This document shows positions 18,279 through 27,612 of a stretch of DNA of 47,795 bases, in pieces. The translations under genes were made by a program, and so were the position numbers. Origin of the DNA: Stutzerimonas stutzeri KOS6 (GTDB lineage: Bacteria; Pseudomonadota; Gammaproteobacteria; Pseudomonadales; Pseudomonadaceae). The notes below the pieces were generated by a model that was given only the letters and a program-made list of their open reading frames with translations, was not told the origin of the DNA and did not search any database. Location of the stretch: assembly GCF_000307775.2 (NCBI RefSeq), contig NZ_KK020676.1, positions 868,419 through 916,213 on the forward strand. Reading direction: 5' to 3'. Position 1 is the first letter of the stretch. Every line of letters starts with the position of its first letter.

Positions 18279-18476
18279 ACGCCCTCACCCGCCCCAGCGC
18301 CGGCAAGCCAGCTCCTGCCACCCGCCGCCACCGTCGCACCTGTAGGAGCGAGGTCGCTCGCGATCCGCTGCCTCTCGGTACCGCAGCCATGAACGCCCTC
18401 ACCCGCCCCAGCGCCGGCAAGCCAGCTCCTGCCACCCGCCGCCACCGTCGCACCTGTAGGAGCGAGCTCGCTCGCG
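18269..18476 (+). repeat. Tandem duplication carrying REP elements between phnK and phnL
   Basis: Two direct copies with a 114-nt period begin at about 18269 and 18383. They are nearly identical over some 93 nt, with one mismatch seen (GAGGTCGC against GAGCTCGC). Each ends in a REP of the TGTAGGAGCGAG-CTCGCTCGCGAT family and each begins with the last bases of phnK. The block is open in one frame from the ATG at 18275, which overlaps the phnK stop, to the TGA at 18512-18514, which overlaps the phnL start. The 79-codon product is repetitive and is probably not a protein gene, but translation through it would keep phnK and phnL coupled. Confidence 0.8.
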
Positions 18477-18510
18477 ATTCGGCCACTTCCCTCCCTCGAG
18501 GAGTGCACGC

Positions 18511-19215
18511 ATGAATACCCTGATCGAGGTCCGTGACCTCGCCAAGACATTCACCCTGCACCAGCAGCACGGCGTCAGCCTGCAGGTGCTGCGCGGGCTG
18601 AACTTCACCGTCGCCGCCGGCGAGTGCCTGGTGCTGCACGGCCAGTCCGGCGCCGGCAAGTCGACCCTGCTGCGCACGCTGTACGGCAACTACCTGCCGG
18701 CCGGCGGCAGCATCCGCATCCGCCACGCCGGCGACTGGCTGGAACTGGTCGGCGCCGAGCCACGCCAGGTGCTCGCCGTACGCCGGCAGACGCTGGGCTA
18801 CGTCAGCCAGTTCCTGCGCGTGATTCCGCGGGTGCCGGCGCTGGAAGTGGTGATGGAACCGGCGCTGGCCCGCGGCTGGAGCCGTGCCGATGCCGAGGCG
18901 CGGGCCAAGGCGCTGCTGACCCGGCTGAACATTCCCGAGCGGCTCTGGCAACTGGCCCCCGGCACCTTCTCCGGCGGCGAGCAGCAGCGGGTCAACCTGG
19001 CGCGCGGCTTCATGGTCAGCTGGCCGGTGATGCTGCTCGACGAACCCACCGCCTCGCTGGACGAAGCCAACGCCGGCGTGGTGCTGGAACTGATCGACGA
19101 GGCCAAGGCCGCCGGCAGCGCGCTGATCGGCATCTTCCACGACCGCGCGATTCGCGAGGCAGTCGCCGACCGTTACCTGGACATGACGCAGGAGGACCTG
19201 GCCCATGCCAGCTGA
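18511..19215 (+). CDS. phnL: C-P lyase ATP-binding subunit PhnL
   Basis: This 234-residue ABC-type ATPase is required for the first C-P lyase step. Walker [10 protein letters not shown] near residue 47, signature TFSGGEQQR near residue 151 and Walker [11 protein letters not shown] near residue 173 are visible. GAGGAG precedes the start by 7-8 nt, just after the REP duplication. It overlaps phnM by 11 nt. Confidence 0.94.
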   Translation: MNTLIEVRDLAKTFTLHQQHGVSLQVLRGLNFTVAAGECLVLHGQSGAGKSTLLRTLYGNYLPAGGSIRIRHAGDWLELVGAEPRQVLAVRRQTLGYVSQFLRVIPRVPALEVVMEPALARGWSRADAEARAKALLTRLNIPERLWQLAPGTFSGGEQQRVNLARGFMVSWPVMLLDEPTASLDEANAGVVLELIDEAKAAGSALIGIFHDRAIREAVADRYLDMTQEDLAHAS

Positions 19216-20350
19216 ACAGATTCTCCGCAACGCCCGGCTGGTGCTGGCCGATCAGGTGATCCATGGCAGCCTGCTGATCCGCGACGGCGTCATCGCCGAC
19301 ATCAGCGAAGGCGCCAGCAGCCTGCCGCAGGCCCAGGACCTGGGCGGCGACCTGCTGCTGCCGGGGCTGGTGGAGCTGCACACCGACAACCTGGAAAAGC
19401 ACATGAGCCCGCGCCCGGGCGTCGACTGGCCGTCCGCCTCGGCGGTGCTGACCCATGACGCGCAGATCGTCGCCGCCGGCATCACCACGGTGTTCGATGC
19501 GCTGTCGATCGGCGACATCAATCCCAAGGGCAAGCGCATGCAGCAGCTCGGCGTGATGCTCGAGGCCATCGCCGAGGCCGAAGCGGCCGGACAGACCCGC
19601 GCCGAACACCGCCTGCACCTGCGCTGCGAAGTCAGCCACCCGCAGTGCCTGGAGCTGTTCCGCGAGCTGGTCGAGCAGCCGCTGGTGCAGCTGGTCTCGG
19701 TGATGGACCACGCGCCCGGCCAGCGCCAGTTCGCGCGCTTGGAGAAGTACCGCGAGTACTACATGGGCAAGTACCACCTGAGCCTGGCGGAAATGGACAT
19801 TTTCGTCAGCGAGCAGCTGGCCAACTCCGCGCGGCACAGCGACCAGCAGCGCGCCGCCATCGTCGACATCTGCCGCAGCCGCGAGCTGGCGCTGGCCAGC
19901 CACGACGATGCGACCCTGGAGCACGTTAGCGAGTCGGCGGACTACGGCATGGCCATCGCCGAATTCCCGACCACCTTCGAAGCCGCCGAGGCCAGCCACG
20001 CACGCGGGCTAAAGGTGCTGATGGGCGCGCCGAACATCGTTCGTGGCGGCTCGCACTCGGGCAACATCGCCGCTGCCGATCTGGCCCGGCGTGGGGTGCT
20101 GGACATCCTCTCCAGCGACTACTACCCGGCCAGCCTCCTGCAGGCCGCGCTGGGCCTGGCCGAACAGGACAACGATTACGATCTGCCACGCGCCATCGCC
20201 ACCATCAGCCTGGCGCCGGCCCGCGCGGCCGGGCTGGATGATCGCGGCGAGATCGCCGTCGGCCTGCGCGCCGACCTGGTCCAGGCGCAAGTGCACAAGG
20301 GCCAGCCGGTGATCGGCCAGGTCTGGCGCCAGGGCCGGCGGGTGTTCTGA
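19205..20350 (+). CDS. phnM: Ribose 1-phosphonate 5-triphosphate diphosphatase PhnM
   Basis: This 381-residue amidohydrolase-family enzyme removes pyrophosphate from ribose-1-phosphonate-5-triphosphate before PhnJ acts. Metal-site features are [11 protein letters not shown] near residue 56 and ASHDDAT near residue 234. The length matches the family (378 in E. coli). It starts inside the end of phnL. After its stop, 179 nt separate it from phnN, the largest gap without a clear repeat in the operon. Confidence 0.94.
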   Translation: MPAEQILRNARLVLADQVIHGSLLIRDGVIADISEGASSLPQAQDLGGDLLLPGLVELHTDNLEKHMSPRPGVDWPSASAVLTHDAQIVAAGITTVFDALSIGDINPKGKRMQQLGVMLEAIAEAEAAGQTRAEHRLHLRCEVSHPQCLELFRELVEQPLVQLVSVMDHAPGQRQFARLEKYREYYMGKYHLSLAEMDIFVSEQLANSARHSDQQRAAIVDICRSRELALASHDDATLEHVSESADYGMAIAEFPTTFEAAEASHARGLKVLMGAPNIVRGGSHSGNIAAADLARRGVLDILSSDYYPASLLQAALGLAEQDNDYDLPRAIATISLAPARAAGLDDRGEIAVGLRADLVQAQVHKGQPVIGQVWRQGRRVF

Positions 20351-20529
20351 TGGCGCAGGAGCACCGCCCCGGGCCGGACCTGCCAGCAGGCCTGTGGCAG
20401 GCGCGCCCTCGCGGCGATTGCCGGCCGCAGGGCCTGCCAGCAACAACCGAGCGCGGAACCACGAGTCGAGCCGCCTGCACCGGCCGACTCTATACTGCCT
20501 GTCCACCGCAGGCTTTCCGGAGGAACCCT

Positions 20530-21084
20530 ATGCAAGGCCGCTTGATCTACCTGACTGGACCTTCCGGCGCCGGCAAGGACAGCCTGCTCGAGGCCGCCCG
20601 CGCGGCACTGGCCGAACGTGGCGTACGCATCGCCCGGCGGGTCATCACCCGTTCGGCCGAGGCAGTCGGCGAAGCCGCGCAATCGGTGAGCCACGAGGAT
20701 TTCGAACGCCTGGAAACCGAACAGGCCTTCGCCCTCAGCTGGCGTGCCAACGAGCTGGCCTATGGCATCCCGGCGCAAATCGACGACTGGCTGGCGGCCG
20801 GTGAGCACGTCCTGGTCAATGGCTCGCGGGGCTATCTGCCTGAAGCACGGCGGCGCTACCCGAGCCTGCTCGCCGTGCTGCTGTCCGTCGAGCAGGATGT
20901 GCTGCGCGAGCGCCTGCTGACCCGCGGCCGGGAAAGCCCGGAGCAGATCGAGGCGCGCCTGGCGCGCAACGCGCTGTTCGCCGGCGAACTGGACGACTAC
21001 ATCCGCCTGGACAACTCCGCCTCCCTGGCACAGAGCGTCCAGCATCTGCTGGAACTGCTGGACGAGCACCTGCGATGCAACTGA
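20530..21084 (+). CDS. phnN: Ribose 1,5-bisphosphokinase PhnN
   Basis: This 184-residue guanylate-kinase-like enzyme phosphorylates ribose 1,5-bisphosphate to PRPP. The P-loop GPSGAGKDS is at residue 10. The ATG at 20530 follows AGGA by 6 nt. An in-frame open stretch reaches back to an ATG at 20350 overlapping the phnM stop, but its composition (many Pro, Arg and Cys residues) does not resemble the family. The upstream 179 nt hold short CCTGCC/GGCAGG inverted repeats and no clear promoter. Confidence 0.92.
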   Translation: MQGRLIYLTGPSGAGKDSLLEAARAALAERGVRIARRVITRSAEAVGEAAQSVSHEDFERLETEQAFALSWRANELAYGIPAQIDDWLAAGEHVLVNGSRGYLPEARRRYPSLLAVLLSVEQDVLRERLLTRGRESPEQIEARLARNALFAGELDDYIRLDNSASLAQSVQHLLELLDEHLRCN

Positions 21085-21824
21085 CCCTGCTCGGCACTGG
21101 CGATGCCGCCCAGGTCCCGGTGTACAACTGCGCGTGCCCGGCCTGTCGCGCCGCCCAGGCCGACCCGCGTCGACGCCGCCGCGCCTGCTCGGCGCTGGTG
21201 GAATGTACGGGTCAGCGCTGGCTGCTCGACAGTGGCCTGCCGGACCTCTGCGAGCGCTTCGCGCCGGGCAGCTTCAACGGCATCCTGCAGACGCACTACC
21301 ACGCCGATCACGCCCAGGGTCTGCTGCAACTGCGCTGGGGCCGCGGGCTGCGCATCCCGGTGCTCGGCCCGGACGATCCCGAGGGCCTTGCCGATCTCTA
21401 CAAGCACCCGGGCATTCTCGACTTCAGCGGGCCTTTCGCCGCCTTCGAGCAGCGCTCGCTCGGCACGCTGCGGGTCACGGCGCTGCCGCTGGTGCACTCG
21501 AAGCCCACCTTTGGCTACCTGCTTGAAGGTCACGGACGCTGCATGGCGTACCTCACCGACACGGTCGGCCTGCCGGACGCCACGCGGGAGTTTCTTCAGG
21601 ACACCGCGCTCGACGTGCTGGTGCTCGATTGCTCGACCCCGCCACGCGAGACGCCGCCGCGCAATCACAACGATCTGACCCGTGCACTGCAGAGCATCGA
21701 GGAGCTGCAGCCGGCACAGGCGGTCCTGACCCATGTCGGCCACGAGCTGGATGCCTGGCTCATGCAGCAGCCACGAGAACTGCCGGACAACGTATGCCTG
21801 GCGCACGACGGGATGACGCTTTAA
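21075..21824 (+). CDS. phnP: Phosphoribosyl 1,2-cyclic phosphate phosphodiesterase PhnP
   Basis: The 249-residue metallo-beta-lactamase-fold enzyme opens the cyclic phosphate released by PhnJ. The metal motif THYHADH is near residue 73. The N-terminal cysteine group CACPAC near residue 19 matches the structural zinc site of PhnP. It overlaps phnN by 10 nt and ends the operon. No phnO is present. Confidence 0.93.
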   Translation: MQLTLLGTGDAAQVPVYNCACPACRAAQADPRRRRRACSALVECTGQRWLLDSGLPDLCERFAPGSFNGILQTHYHADHAQGLLQLRWGRGLRIPVLGPDDPEGLADLYKHPGILDFSGPFAAFEQRSLGTLRVTALPLVHSKPTFGYLLEGHGRCMAYLTDTVGLPDATREFLQDTALDVLVLDCSTPPRETPPRNHNDLTRALQSIEELQPAQAVLTHVGHELDAWLMQQPRELPDNVCLAHDGMTL

Positions 21825-21826
21825 TC

Positions 21827-21856
21827 GTAGGGTGGACAACGCGCAGCTTGTCCACC
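21827..21856. repeat. Dispersed hairpin repeat, GTAGGGTGGA type
   Basis: GGTGGACAA (21831-21839) and TTGTCCACC (21848-21856) form a perfect 9-bp stem with an 8-nt loop, preceded by GTAG. The sequence is close to the 29-nt units at 34153 and 34502, which have GTGGATAA/TTATCCAC arms, so it belongs to the same REP-like family. It directly follows phnP. Confidence 0.75.
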
Positions 21857-21932
21857 AAAGGCACCCGTGCCCGGCGAGGCACCAAGTCAGGCCCATACGA
21901 CGCGTGCCCGGCGAGAAACCTTGGGCACGGAC

Positions 21933-21952
21933 AAAAAAGCCGCCTCAGCGGC
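21933..21952 (-). terminator. Rho-independent terminator of the small secreted-protein gene
   Basis: On the minus strand GCCGC, a TGAG loop and GCGGC are followed by six T residues. The stop codon of the gene at 21945 lies inside the loop and stem. Confidence 0.85.
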
Positions 21953-22187
21953 CCGGCTGTGGACGGAAGCCCGGTACGCTGGCCGGGCGTTCGATGCGCG
22001 CAGCCGGCAGCGTGCAATGGAGGTCGCGGAACGGGCGGCCGGAAAGCCGTTCCCAGCCGGGGCCCGGGGAGGTCTGGCGGCAGATGATGGTGCCGTCGAG
22101 CTTGCTCTGCCACTGGTAATAGGGCGCCGGCGCGGCACTGGCCGCGATGGACAGGAACAGGCTGAACGCGATGAGGAAACTGCGCAT
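21945..22187 (-). CDS. Small secreted protein of unknown function
   Basis: I do not recognise this 80-residue protein by name. It starts with a Sec signal peptide, MRSFLIAFSLFLSIAASAAP, cleaved near residue 19. The mature part of about 60 residues has YYQWQSKLDGTIICRQTSPG and then a second cysteine in FRDLHC, so one disulfide bond is possible. The C-terminus is rich in Pro and Arg. The longer frame upstream to 22556 overlaps the next gene in a different frame and is a shadow. A terminator sits on its stop codon, which supports a real transcript. Confidence 0.65.
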   Translation of the reverse strand: MRSFLIAFSLFLSIAASAAPAPYYQWQSKLDGTIICRQTSPGPGWERLSGRPFRDLHCTLPAARIERPASVPGFRPQPGR

Positions 22188-22260
22188 CGATGCGCCTTCG
22201 GCAGAACGATGTCCGCCACTGTAACCCGACGCCGGCGCTACGCAAGCGCCGTCCGATCGC

Positions 22261-22689
22261 TCAATACCAGATCTTCGCCGCCTCGCGCAGGAAGATTTCC
22301 ACGGTCTTGGGCCCGACGCCCTCGAATTCGCCCAGGCGCCTTTCCAGATCCTTGCGGTTCTCGCTGAGTTCGTGGATGCGCCCGAGCTTGCCGCCGTATT
22401 CGCCGTTGAGCTTTTCGCAAAGCTTGAGCAGCCGCTCGGCGGTGGACTCGTCGTAGCGTACGTAATGGCCCTCGCCGAGCATGTCGACCAATTGCTGCCA
22501 GCTGCAATTGCCGAGTTTGCGCGGGGTATCGCGCTTGTGCCTGTCGACGATGACACGATAGGCCTCGGCGGCGATGTCCTGCTGGATGCGCTTGCCGAAC
22601 AGAAAGCTGGCGACGAACCACTTGAACAGCTCGCCCTCGCCTTTGTCGATTTCGATGCCCAGGTCTTTCGCGCTGATTTCGGCTGTCAT
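22261..22689 (-). CDS. Helix-hairpin-helix domain protein of unknown function
   Basis: The 142-residue product is mostly helical and charged. Its C-terminal segment EFEGVGPKTVEIFLREA (about residues 120-136) is a helix-hairpin-helix DNA-binding motif as found in endonuclease III-type glycosylases, but the protein is too short for a full glycosylase and I see neither the catalytic Lys/Asp pair nor an iron-sulfur cysteine loop. The start at 22689 has GGAGGT 5 nt upstream. It lies 73 nt before the small secreted-protein gene and may be cotranscribed with it. Confidence 0.7.
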   Translation of the reverse strand: MTAEISAKDLGIEIDKGEGELFKWFVASFLFGKRIQQDIAAEAYRVIVDRHKRDTPRKLGNCSWQQLVDMLGEGHYVRYDESTAERLLKLCEKLNGEYGGKLGRIHELSENRKDLERRLGEFEGVGPKTVEIFLREAAKIWY

Positions 22690-23054
22690 GACAAACCTCC
22701 GCAACGGCACTGTGCAGCATTCGAATACCTGTGCCGACCAAGGTTCGGCATCGCAATGAGCGAAATATCGCCGATGGCCGAACGACGATAAGCGGATTCT
22801 TGCCGACGATGCTCCTGCCGCAGCGCCGTGACCCGTCTAGCGCGCATGAATGCCGTGCTGGCACGCCTCCTGCTAAACGATTTGTGCTCGATGCGATTCC
22901 AACGACAAGAAGAGCTGCCAGCGATACCTACCTCCCCGGGACTCTCCCGGCGTCATCGCCCCTCTGCTTGTTCGTCAGCCGCGCACCTGCGTGGCGGTCA
23001 TCGTCTATCGTCAACGTGCTGAGTCAACCAATAAAAACGAAACGGAGATCCAAC
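22690..23054. other. Divergent intergenic region before the TAXI transporter
   Basis: About 365 nt lie between the divergent HhH gene and the TAXI gene. No credible gene is seen; open frames here lack a ribosome site. A GGAG site (about 23043-23047) serves the TAXI gene. The stretch must hold promoters in both directions, but I cannot place them with confidence. Confidence 0.5.
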
Positions 23055-24008
23055 ATGAGACTGACCAAACGCCTGGGCCTGCTCGCTGCCGCTGCAGCCT
23101 TCACTGCCAGCACCGCGGCCGTTGCTGCGCCGACCTTCATCAACATCCTCACCGGCGGCACCAGCGGCGTGTACTACCCGATCGGTGTGGCCCTGTCGCA
23201 GCAGTACAACAAGATCGACGGCGCCAAGACTTCCGTGCAGGCCACCAAGGCTTCGGTGGAAAACCTCAACCTGCTGCAGGCCGGCCGTGGCGAACTGGCC
23301 TTCTCCCTGGGTGACTCGGTCGCTGACGCCTGGAACGGTGTCGAGGACGCCGGCTTCAAGGCTCCGCTCAAGCGACTGCGCGCCATCGCCGGCACCTACA
23401 GCAACTACATCCAGATCGTTGCCAGCGAAGAGTCCGGCATCAAGACGCTGGAAGACCTCAAGGGCAAGCGCATCTCCGTCGGCGCGCCGAAGTCCGGCAC
23501 CGAGCTGAACGCCCGCGCGATCTTCAAGGCCGCCGGCCTGAGCTACGAGGACATGGGCCGCGTCGAGTTCCTGCCCTACGCCGAGTCGGTCGAGCTGATC
23601 AAGAACCGCCAGCTGGACGCCACCCTGCAGTCCTCGGGCCTGGGCATGGCCGCCATTCGCGACCTGGCCAGCACCATGCCGGTGACCTTCGTCGAGATTC
23701 CGGCCGCCGTGGTCGAGAAGATCGAGAGCGATGCCTACCTGCCCGGCGTGATTCCGGCCGGCACCTACGACGGTCAGGATGCCGATGTACCGACCGTGGC
23801 CATCACCAATATCCTGGTCAGCCACGAGAAGGTTTCCGATGAAGTGGCCTACCAGATGACCAAGCTGATGTTCGACAACCTGTCGGCCCTGGGCAACGCC
23901 CACTCCGCGGCCAAGGACATCAAGCTGGAAAACGCCACCAAGAACCTGCCGATCCCGCTGCACCCGGGTGCCGAGCGCTTCTACAAGGAAGCCGGGATTC
24001 TCAAGTAA
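23055..24008 (+). CDS. TAXI family TRAP transporter solute-binding protein
   Basis: This 317-residue periplasmic protein has a signal peptide ending near VAA-APTF (residue 25) and then INILTGGTSGVYYPIGVALS, the hallmark of TAXI-type TRAP binding proteins. It would capture an organic acid, perhaps a dicarboxylate or amino acid, for the fused permease encoded next. I start at 23055 with CGGAGATCC upstream; the long frame to 22731 runs through the intergenic region. The substrate cannot be told from sequence. Confidence 0.93.
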   Translation: MRLTKRLGLLAAAAAFTASTAAVAAPTFINILTGGTSGVYYPIGVALSQQYNKIDGAKTSVQATKASVENLNLLQAGRGELAFSLGDSVADAWNGVEDAGFKAPLKRLRAIAGTYSNYIQIVASEESGIKTLEDLKGKRISVGAPKSGTELNARAIFKAAGLSYEDMGRVEFLPYAESVELIKNRQLDATLQSSGLGMAAIRDLASTMPVTFVEIPAAVVEKIESDAYLPGVIPAGTYDGQDADVPTVAITNILVSHEKVSDEVAYQMTKLMFDNLSALGNAHSAAKDIKLENATKNLPIPLHPGAERFYKEAGILK

Positions 24009-24062
24009 CCAAGCGCTGACAGACGGGGGAGCGGGCCCTGCGGCCTGCTCCACCCCGCTCCT

Positions 24063-24112
24063 TGTAGCAGCAGGCTTGCCCGCGTCGCCTCGTTGGCAAG
24101 CCTGCTTCTACA
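24063..24112. repeat. REP inverted pair between the TAXI gene and the TRAP permease gene
   Basis: AGCAGGCTTGCC (24069-24080) pairs with GGCAAGCCTGCT (24095-24106), flanked by TGTAG and CTACA. Just before it, GAGCGGG (from 24029) can pair with CCCGCTC (24054-24060). Both lie in the 135-nt gap between the binding-protein and permease genes, where a stable stem may protect the binding-protein mRNA. Confidence 0.8.
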
Positions 24113-24143
24113 GGCCCCCACCTTGCAGTGAGAGAGTGATTCC

Positions 24144-26164
<2,021 letters not shown>

Positions 26165-26168
<4 letters not shown>

Positions 26169-26572
26169 TTGGCCTGTGCCTTGGGCTCGCGGGCGTGGTG
26201 TGGGCCGAGCTGCCCACCCCCGCCTTCACCCTGGCATGGAACCACACCATCGAGAAGATTCGCTGGGAGGAGGATTACCGCGTGACGCCGGCCGGCTTGC
26301 TGCTCGGCGAAGCGCGGGTCAAGGGTTCTGGCGCCGGGATGGAAATCCCGGATGACGCCGAACTGCGCGACGGGGCCTGGCATTACCAGCGCCAGATGCC
26401 TGCGTTGCCACTCCTGCGCCTGGGGCGAACCCCCGAGGCAGGGGATTACCAACTGTGTTTCGACCAGCGTTGCCACGCCATGAGCGAATGGCTAGGCCCG
26501 CCAAAAGCGGACCAGCCGGCGCTGGAAGTCTGGGGCTGTACCGTGCAAACGGCGAGTGTCGGCAACGATTGA
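26165..26572 (+). CDS. DUF1850 domain protein
   Basis: This 135-residue small exported protein starts with a short hydrophobic leader (MIGLCLGLAGVVWA). The segments TLAWNHTIEKIRWEEDYRV and GMEIPDDAELRDGAWHY are those of DUF1850, a family known to accompany TAXI-TRAP systems. Two cysteines are in the segment CFDQRC. It overlaps the permease stop by ATGA, so it is the third gene of the transporter operon. Its role is unknown; an accessory part of uptake is inferred from context. Confidence 0.85.
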
Positions 26573-26597
26573 CCGGCTCGCCGGTGATCGTTGAGGA

Positions 26598-26627
26598 GGG
26601 GTGTTCGCGCAGGCGGCACCCCTTTTT
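26598..26627 (+). terminator. Rho-independent terminator of the TAXI-TRAP operon
   Basis: GGGGTG (26598-26603) pairs with CACCCC (26617-26622), extended inside by CGC/GCG, and is followed by five T residues, then CTTT. Confidence 0.8.
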
Positions 26628-26680
26628 CTTTGGTTAGTCTGTTGTCTTCGGGCTAGCAGGCTGGGTGCGTTGGATGAACG

Positions 26681-26781
26681 TTTTTGCCTCATGGCCGTTG
26701 GCGAGTTGCCTGAAAGGCTGGTTTCGCCCTGCTGGGCGAAACCAAGCTCCCAAGCAGCTCGGAAATCGGCCACTACAAAAA
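26681..26781. repeat. Long imperfect inverted repeat, MITE-like or structured RNA
   Basis: The centre is a perfect 10-bp stem GGTTTCGCCC/GGGCGAAACC with loop TGCT (26720-26743). Outside it, GAGTTGCCTG (26703) pairs with CAAGCAGCTC (26751), then TGGCCG pairs with CGGCCA and TTTTTG with CAAAAA, so the fold spans about 100 nt. No protein is evident. It could be a miniature mobile element, a decayed element end or a structured transcript. Confidence 0.5.
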
Positions 26782-26820
26782 GCCGATAATGCCCCAAACT
26801 CCGCATCACCTTTCCCCGCC

Positions 26821-26855
26821 AAAAAAAGACGCACATCCCCTTTCGGTGGTGTGCG
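26821..26855 (-). terminator. Rho-independent terminator of the ferritin-like operon
   Basis: On the minus strand CGCACA, a 14-nt loop and TGTGCG are followed by a run of seven T residues after TC. It lies about 25 nt past the stop of the gene at 26880. Confidence 0.75.
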
Positions 26856-26879
26856 CCAAAACGTCACGCTTGCACGCGA

Positions 26880-27602
26880 TTACTTGGTCTGCATGATCAG
26901 ATCCCGACGCATCAGCGTCTTGATCTTCACCAAATGGTCGTCTTCCTGAGTCTTGGCATGAACGAAGCTGTCGGCGATGTTCGGATGACCGGCCGCCTGC
27001 GCCAGCTCGATCAGCAGTTCCCAGGCGGCGTTGTCCGCCAGCTCCACGGTCAGCAACGCATTCAGGCACTGGTCGACATTGGTTCGCGGGTCGGTCAGCA
27101 CGTTGACGATGCCCAGCGCCATAGACCCGACCACATCGGCACAGGGCGTTTGCGACGTCGGATCGGCGCCGAGGGTTTCGATCGCCTGGTGCACCAGCAT
27201 CATGTGCTCGTGCTCCTCGTCACGAATGTGCTTCAGCGTGTCGACCAGCGCCGAATCAGGGGTGTCGAGCCCCTTGACCTTGGCGATCATCGCCTCGTAC
27301 AGGCGCACCCCGTTGCGCTCGTAGGCCAGGCGCTCGCCGAGCTTGTCGAGAAACACCTCGGGGCTCTTGCCGCGCATCATGTCGAAGCCGGTCTTGAGCA
27401 TGCCCTTGGCCGAACCCGGAACCGGCACCGATCCGATGCGGTCCGCCTCGGCGGCGCGCTCCGAGCGCTCGACGAGCATGCCGCGCTCGTCGCCCGGCAC
27501 GTCCGGATGAATGTCGTTGACGGCATCGAGCAGGCGCTTGGTGTCCTTCGGGGACATCTGCACGCCGGTAACGTTGGAACCTACTTTCGCTGCAGTAGCC
27601 AT
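26880..27602 (-). CDS. Ferritin-like domain protein (240 aa)
   Basis: This soluble four-helix protein carries a diiron-type set of carboxylate and histidine residues: AYERNG near residue 95, RDEEHEHM near 127, TVELADNAAW near 187 and QEDDHLVKI near 219. This pattern is that of the ferritin-like superfamily. The N-terminal 70 residues are a polar extension. It follows the longer ferritin-like gene by 10 nt, so both are one operon. Iron storage, oxidative-stress protection or an oxidase role are all possible. Confidence 0.75.
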   Translation of the reverse strand: MATAAKVGSNVTGVQMSPKDTKRLLDAVNDIHPDVPGDERGMLVERSERAAEADRIGSVPVPGSAKGMLKTGFDMMRGKSPEVFLDKLGERLAYERNGVRLYEAMIAKVKGLDTPDSALVDTLKHIRDEEHEHMMLVHQAIETLGADPTSQTPCADVVGSMALGIVNVLTDPRTNVDQCLNALLTVELADNAAWELLIELAQAAGHPNIADSFVHAKTQEDDHLVKIKTLMRRDLIMQTK

Positions 27603-27612
27603 GGTCGTCTCC

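Noticed and set aside
18275..18514. 79-codon open frame between phnK and phnL as a gene
   Set aside because: It is two copies of a repeat that includes REP DNA; the peptide is simply the translation of the duplication, so it is listed as a repeat.
20350..20529. N-terminal 60-residue extension of PhnN
   Set aside because: The extension has no family resemblance and the internal ATG at 20530 has a proper ribosome site and leads directly into the P-loop.
26601..26789. Small frame after the TRAP operon as a gene
   Set aside because: It begins inside a terminator and runs through a long palindrome without a ribosome site.
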